Source: Nerophis ophidion
Taxonomy: Eukaryota; Chordata; Actinopteri; Syngnathiformes; Syngnathidae
DNA: 64,000 nucleotides
Assembly: GCF_033978795.1 (NCBI RefSeq)
Contig: NC_084618.1
Location: 2,119,562 to 2,183,561, forward strand
Reading direction: 5' to 3'
Under the pieces are notes generated by a model, which worked only from the letters and a program-made list of their open reading frames with translations, was not told the origin of the DNA and did not search any database. Each line of letters starts with the position of its first letter. The first letter of the stretch is position 1. Shown in pieces: positions 61,701-64,000 of this stretch. Made by a program: the position numbers and the translations under genes.

Positions 61701-63054
61701 GGATTGCTTGTATCACACACAAGCAAACACTCTGCAGGACTGCTTGTATTGCACATGATATCACACAAGCAAGTAAACACACTCCAGGACTGCGTGTGTC
61801 GCACATGATATCACACATACAAGTAAGCAAGCTGCAGGACTGTATATATCGCACATGATATCACACACAAGTAAACACACTGCAGGATTGCTTGTATCAC
61901 ACACAAGCAAACACTCTGCAGGACTGCTTGTATCGCACATGATATCACACACAAACACTATGCAGGACTGCTTGTATCACACACAAGTAAACACTCTGCA
62001 GGACTGCTTGTATCGCACATGATATCACACACAAGTAAACACTATGCAGGACTGCTTGTATCACACACAAGTAAACACTCTGCAGGACTGCTTGTATCGC
62101 ATATGATATCACACACACAAGTAAACACTCTGCAGGCCTGCGTGTATCGCACATGATATCACACACAAAAGTAAACACTCTGCAGGACTGCTTGTATTGC
62201 ACATGATATCACACACACACAAGTAAACACTCTGCAGGACTGCTTGTATCGCATATGATATCACACACACAAGTAAACACTCTGCAGGACTGCGTGTACT
62301 GCACATGATATCACACACACACAAGTAAACAATCTGCAGGACTGCTTGTATCGCACAAGATATCACACACAAGTAAACACTCTGCAGGACTGCTTGTATC
62401 GCATATGATATCACACACACAAGTAAACACTCTGCAGGCCTGCGTGTATCGCACATGATATCACACACAAAAGTAAACACTCTGCAGGACTGCGTGTACT
62501 GCACATGATATCACACACACACAAGTAAACAATCTGCAGGACTGCTTGTATCGCACAAGATATCACACACAAGTAAACACTCTGCAGGGACTGCTTGTAT
62601 TGCACATGATATCGCACAAACAAGTAAACACACTCCAAGACTGCGTGTGTCGCACATGATATCACACATACAAGTAAGCAAGCTGCAGGACTGTATATAT
62701 CGCACATGACATCACACACAAGTAAACACACTGCAGGATTGCTTGTATCACACACAAGCAAACACACTGCAGGACTGCTTGTATCGCACATGATATCACA
62801 CATTTTACATGCAAGTTGATATCGTCCCAGCTTGGCTGGGGTCAGACATAGTATGAATGTAAGGTTCTAGCATCAGTAGCAGTAACGATGTTGTCCCTCA
62901 TTCAGCGAGCAGGTCAAACCTCAGAGTAGCTGCGATGGGCTTTGTCCAGGATCTTGACCACCACGTCCATCTGGTGAAGCTCTCCATAGTCTCCCAGCTC
63001 CTTCCTGACGCCGAAGAAGACCTTGGTGAAGGTGCCCTGGCCCAGACTCTCCTT
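40156..63054 (-). CDS. jak2: jak2, Janus kinase 2: pseudokinase and kinase domains (13 exons, 5' partial)
   Basis: Thirteen exons join to 1755 bp, 584 residues plus stop, all phases agreeing. The protein is a cytoplasmic tyrosine kinase that docks on cytokine receptors and phosphorylates STATs. Numbering from the first visible residue: the JH2 pseudokinase has GQGTFTKV at 5-12, GVCVCGDE (70 matches human V617) and SDPG at 151-154 in place of DFG. The JH1 kinase has LGKGNFGSV at 307-315, AVKK with Lys 334, HRDLASRN from 426, DFG at 446-448, activation-loop Tyr 459-460 in KEYY, and SPE for APE. The catalytic residues are intact. The first exon corresponds to about human exon 13; FERM and SH2 lie off the right edge. 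Paralogue (a or b) is undetermined. Confidence 0.95.
40264..42031. repeat. Last jak2 intron: degenerate AT-rich repeat
   Basis: A worn repeat of about 18-22 bp built on ATATTTGTGAAATATGATTA fills nearly the whole intron. Copies are too diverged for a regular period, so it is older than the neighbouring arrays. Nothing else was seen. Confidence 0.85.
42032..42145 (-). CDS. jak2: jak2 exon, JH1 C-lobe (residues 512-549)
   Basis: Encodes VFMEKMGHEKQGQMIVYHLI, then KQGYRLPAPHTCPRQ. The preceding intron is 72 bp; donor CAG|GTCAGC, phase 0. Confidence 0.94.
42218..42335 (-). CDS. jak2: jak2 exon, JH1 C-lobe (residues 472-511)
   Basis: Encodes YSPESLTESKFSVASDVWSF, then ELFTYCDKGSSPPA. The APE motif reads SPE. 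Acceptor TACCTGCCAG, donor GCG|GTACTC. Confidence 0.94.
42336..42997. other. jak2 intron stretch with short 23 bp repeat
   Basis: Three copies of a 23 bp unit (GTGGCGGACAGGTGTGCACG) at about 42489-42560. The remainder is AT-rich unique sequence with ACTGTAAAA words; no gene seen. Confidence 0.6.
42998..43841. mobile_element. hAT-like non-autonomous DNA transposon
   Basis: Perfect 14 bp inverted ends: CATACTTGCCAACC at 42998-43011 and its reverse complement at 43828-43841. The flanks TATTACGG and TTTTACGG form an 8 bp target duplication with one mismatch, as in hAT elements. It is 844 bp with no transposase frame and includes long (TA)n runs at about 43537-43712. Confidence 0.8.
43627..43712. 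repeat. (TA)n microsatellite inside the hAT-like element
   Basis: Uninterrupted TA run of more than 80 bases. Confidence 0.95.
44120..44636 (+). mobile_element. SINE mosaic
   Basis: Starts with a tRNA-like head (TGGCCTAGTGGTCAGAGTGT, then GAGTTCAAACC). It is followed by a body with CTTCAAGGTACTCAAAGCGC and a tail CACACCTAGTGTGTGTGTGA common in fish retroposons. From about 44570 a reversed tail of the 1417-1963 family follows (CCATCCATTTTCCACTCGTC). Confidence 0.65.
44815..46113 (+). mobile_element. Unclassified degenerate element with a short membrane-protein ORF
   Basis: A + strand unit ending CAATGACAATAAAGTC, 20 bp from the jak2 donor at 46131-46132. An ORF opens at 45044 (MEIISWTLHSIDDIFLTGKS) and closes in a stop near 45142. 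A second frame continues without it (RDSWDEWRIMCHSVL, then GHLLIGLGIAWVYRHIRK, one likely membrane segment) to a stop at 45357. The overlap looks like a one-base frameshift in what was a single ORF. I do not recognise the family; a lineage-specific retroposon is my guess. Confidence 0.45.
46133..46305 (-). CDS. jak2: jak2 exon, JH1 catalytic and activation loops (residues 415-471)
   Basis: Encodes YIHRDLASRNILVE, KIGDFGLTKVLPQ, DKEYYTVREPGESPIFW. Both activation-loop tyrosines are present. The donor TG|GTGAGA splits the Trp codon. Confidence 0.96.
46377..46501 (-). CDS. jak2: jak2 exon, JH1 hinge (residues 373-414)
   Basis: Encodes RRNLRLIMEYLPYGSLRDYL (hinge MEYL) through AVQICK. Acceptor CCCTTTCAG, donor AAG|GTGCGT. 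Confidence 0.95.
46502..46774. other. jak2 intron stretch without a feature
   Basis: Unique-looking sequence between the exon at 46377-46501 and the 31 bp array; nothing recognised. Confidence 0.6.
46775..47845. repeat. 31 bp minisatellite in jak2 intron
   Basis: About 34 copies of a 31 bp unit (GACATCTATGACATTGTTGT, then ATGTGATATAT). Variants (GACGTTG, GACATGTATG) recur with a 372 bp period, i.e. 12 units, showing a higher-order repeat. Confidence 0.95.
47934..48123 (-). CDS. jak2: jak2 exon, JH1 N-lobe (residues 310-372)
   Basis: Encodes GNFGSVEMCRYDPLQD, VVAVKKLQHS with the catalytic Lys, and FEREIEILKSLHHDNIVKY. Donor GCAG|GTAGCA, phase 1. The preceding intron is 61 bp. Confidence 0.95.
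48185..48318 (-). CDS. jak2: jak2 exon, JH2-JH1 linker and start of JH1 (residues 265-309)
   Basis: Encodes DYELLVESDMVPAR, then FEERHLIFLKQLGK. Acceptor CCCGTTGCAG, donor AAG|GTCAGT. The preceding intron is 76 bp. Confidence 0.94.
48395..48545 (-). CDS. jak2: jak2 exon whose start seeded the 42 bp array (residues 215-264)
   Basis: Encodes KMMFYEDRHQLPAPKW, MDYEPTHRPSFRAVIRDLN and SLFTP. The acceptor is TTGTGTTGTGTGCACAG|AAG. A second AG three bases later (NAGNAG) would remove the Lys and give the length I recall for human (RK then LQFYED). The donor appears to be GC (CCAG|GCACGG), since no GT gives the conserved TPDYELL junction. Confidence 0.92.
48546..58012 (-). repeat. 42 bp array copied from a jak2 splice acceptor plus exon start
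   Basis: About 225 copies. On the jak2 strand each unit is 24 intronic bases ending TTGTGTTGTGTGCACAG plus the 18 exonic bases AAGATGATGTTCTACGAG, the exact start of the exon at 48395-48545. A few units are 39 bp (one ATG lost). Variants include TAG in place of the final CAG (for example at 49677, 49761, 49845, 50307) and TAC changed to TAT, AAC, CAC or TAA. Variant order repeats with periods of 2220, 2184 and 2142 bp. The outermost copy near 58012 joins unique intron sequence. Confidence 0.97.
58013..58523. other. Unique part of the jak2 array intron
   Basis: About 510 bp between the array and the exon at 58524-58675. No element was recognised. Confidence 0.6.
58524..58675 (-). CDS. jak2: jak2 exon, JH2 C-lobe (residues 164-214)
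   Basis: Encodes ERIPWVPPECIGNPPDL, ATDKWGFGATLWEICSGGDK and LDYRK. The donor is AAG|GTCAGC, phase 0. The next exon lies 9,978 bp away across the 42 bp array. Confidence 0.94.
58737..58875 (-). CDS. jak2: jak2 exon, JH2 catalytic-loop equivalent (residues 118-163)
   Basis: Encodes EDKNVVHGHVCAKNVLVI and KLSDPG. HGHVCAKN replaces the HRD loop and SDPG replaces DFG, as expected for the pseudokinase. Flanking introns are 59 and 61 bp. Confidence 0.94.
58935..59062 (-). CDS. jak2: jak2 exon, JH2 (residues 75-117)
   Basis: Encodes MTVQEHGRFGSLDTYLKK, then WKLEVAKQLAWAMHYL. The preceding intron is only 62 bp. Acceptor GTCTTTCAG, donor CTG|GTCAGT. Confidence 0.94.
59125..59212 (-). CDS. jak2: jak2 exon with the V617-equivalent (residues 46-74)
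   Basis: 88 bp, the same length as I recall for human JAK2 exon 14. Encodes SFFEAASMMSQLSHK, then NYGVCVCGDE. The codon equivalent to human Val617 is at 59138-59140 and is Val. The donor is GTAAGT, phase 1. Confidence 0.95.
59213..59399. other. jak2 intron, unique stretch
   Basis: Nothing recognised between the exon at 59125-59212 and a LINE 3' end. Confidence 0.55.
59400..59855 (+). mobile_element. Rex1-like LINE 3' end
   Basis: On the + strand, sequence near 59545-59640 encodes NALPDHLRAPQTVDSF, then KKGLKILLFTKGFF and a stop, the usual end of a fish non-LTR reverse-transcriptase ORF. A 3' UTR ending in (ATT)n follows. Upstream coding is frameshifted. Severely 5'-truncated. Confidence 0.7.
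59856..60715. other. jak2 intron, unique stretch
   Basis: No gene or element recognised. Short open frames present have no supporting features. Confidence 0.55.
60716..62808. repeat. 48/36 bp minisatellite in jak2 intron
   Basis: Units of about 48 bp (ACACAAGTAAACACTCTGCA, GGACTGCTTGTATCGCACAT, GATATCAC) are mixed with a 36 bp form lacking the GCACATGATATC part. Each has a CTGCAG (PstI) word. Blocks of variant units recur, for example around 61560-61740 and 62580-62760. Confidence 0.95.
62920..63054 (-). CDS. jak2: jak2 exon, start of JH2 (residues 1-45)
   Basis: Encodes KESLGQGTFTKVFFGV through AHRSYSE. The acceptor is CTTTGCAG|AAG, a NAGNAG type; the donor is GAG|GTTTGA. Phase 0 at both ends. 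Confidence 0.93.
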
Positions 63055-64000
63055 CTGCAAAGGTTGAAAGCAAAGGACTGAGGAGGACCGTGTGATGTTC
63101 TCTCAGACACAGACAACGTGGCCATGGCCTCCTGCACCCATGTTGGACATTTTCACAAACTGTGTATCGCTCTTTTTTCCTGTACTTTAAAGTACAACAC
63201 AAGTACATCAGCGGGTAGAGTTTTTAACAACACTGGACAAACTCACAAGTACATATTTCTAATCTCTAGTGAAAACAAACTTAACCATTGAGTCACCTTT
63301 GACCGTAAAACGCTCATTTTCTGCATTTTTCTTCTTCATCTTCCACAAATCCGTTAAATTTAAAAGGTTAGAAAGCCGAAATTTGGCCACAGAGTTTTGG
63401 AAAAAACAAAAAACTTTTGTTGAGCGCGACCATTTTTTGTCGCTTCGGAGGGATAGTGTGAGTTTTTGTAAAAAATAAAAGTCATAGTTCCAAAAATAAT
63501 AAATGCATCAAAATGAGTGTTGTTATGAATGATTGATCTCAAGTATTCCACTTTGCATCTCCTTTTTGGAAATGAGGCATATTCTGGCTTCTTTTTACAA
63601 AAAGAGGATAAAACATAAAAAAAAACAGCACAAATAAATAAAAACTTTAGATCTATGGGTAGGTCTAAAGCAGTTGAAAAATTAAAAGTGTTGAAAGATC
63701 ATAAAAATAACATTTGACTTACTTACTGGAATTTTATTTTTTTGCACCACGGCTATGGAAGGTTGTTATGGACGTTTTTTTAATAACACCCACAAATGCT
63801 ATTATATTGTGTTACGTGTGACCACGTCTTTTTGCCATGTCGTTTTTTTTGCACCATGACTAGGGAAGGTTGTTTGCATTGCGTTGTATAAATTAGTACT
63901 GCGCGGAGTTCATTCAAAAGCATGCTAATTGGTCATGAGCCTGAGATACTCATGTTGTCCACAAGACGCTGACAAAGCAGCATCCTAAAAAACTTTGGAC
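63055..64000. other. Upstream jak2 intron, no exon seen
   Basis: AT-rich with no recognisable jak2 exon. Two diverged copies of a segment containing TTTTTGCACCA and GGAAGGTTGTT lie at about 63740 and 63850. Confidence 0.5.

Noticed and set aside
63055..64000. Additional upstream jak2 exon
   Set aside because: Searched for sequence before KESLGQG (end of the SH2-JH2 linker) and found no matching codons; the intron continues past the window.

Overview
The window is vertebrate nuclear DNA, most likely from a teleost fish. It holds spliced genes with GT-AG introns, fish-type LINE, SINE and hAT-like elements, and a gene order (plgrkt > rln > < jak2) that matches the human 9p24 JAK2 - relaxin - PLGRKT block in order and relative orientation. 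The repeat families look percomorph, possibly syngnathid, but the species cannot be fixed from sequence alone. No bacterial, viral or CRISPR feature was seen.

Three real protein genes are present. (1) plgrkt, + strand, four coding exons between 165 and 11639: a complete 149-residue plasminogen receptor with a C-terminal lysine. (2) rln, + strand, two coding exons (12095-12290 and 35313-35509): a 130-residue relaxin-family prohormone with B- and A-chain cysteine patterns and the RxxxRxxI receptor motif. Its single phase-1 intron is 23 kb. (3) jak2, - strand, 13 exons from 63054 down to the stop at 40156: the pseudokinase (JH2) and tyrosine kinase (JH1) domains, 584 residues. The FERM and SH2 exons lie beyond the right edge. 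rln and jak2 converge tail to tail.

Most of the rest is tandem repeat. Short introns are 59-76 bp, or 142 bp in plgrkt. Seven of the eight long introns, and the jak2 3' flank, each carry their own array: 24, 34/11, 18, 61, 32, 45 and 39 bp units in or beside plgrkt; a 45 bp array inside a LINE and an 18 kb AT-rich satellite in the rln intron; 37 bp (jak2 3' flank), 31 bp, 42 bp and 48 bp units in jak2.

The most striking object is the 9.5 kb array at 48546-58012. Its 42 bp unit is a copy of the 3' splice site and first 18 coding bases of the adjacent jak2 exon. About 225 near-perfect copies of a real acceptor plus exon start therefore lie between two kinase-domain exons. The nearest 26 or so are in frame and stop-free, so use of any of them would add multiples of 14 residues. 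Other observations link arrays to splice sites: a (GT)32 tract serves as the acceptor tract of a plgrkt exon, repeats abut plgrkt exon edges, three plgrkt arrays share one core motif, and complete pseudo-exons occur in the 45 bp array. All array lengths depend on the assembly.
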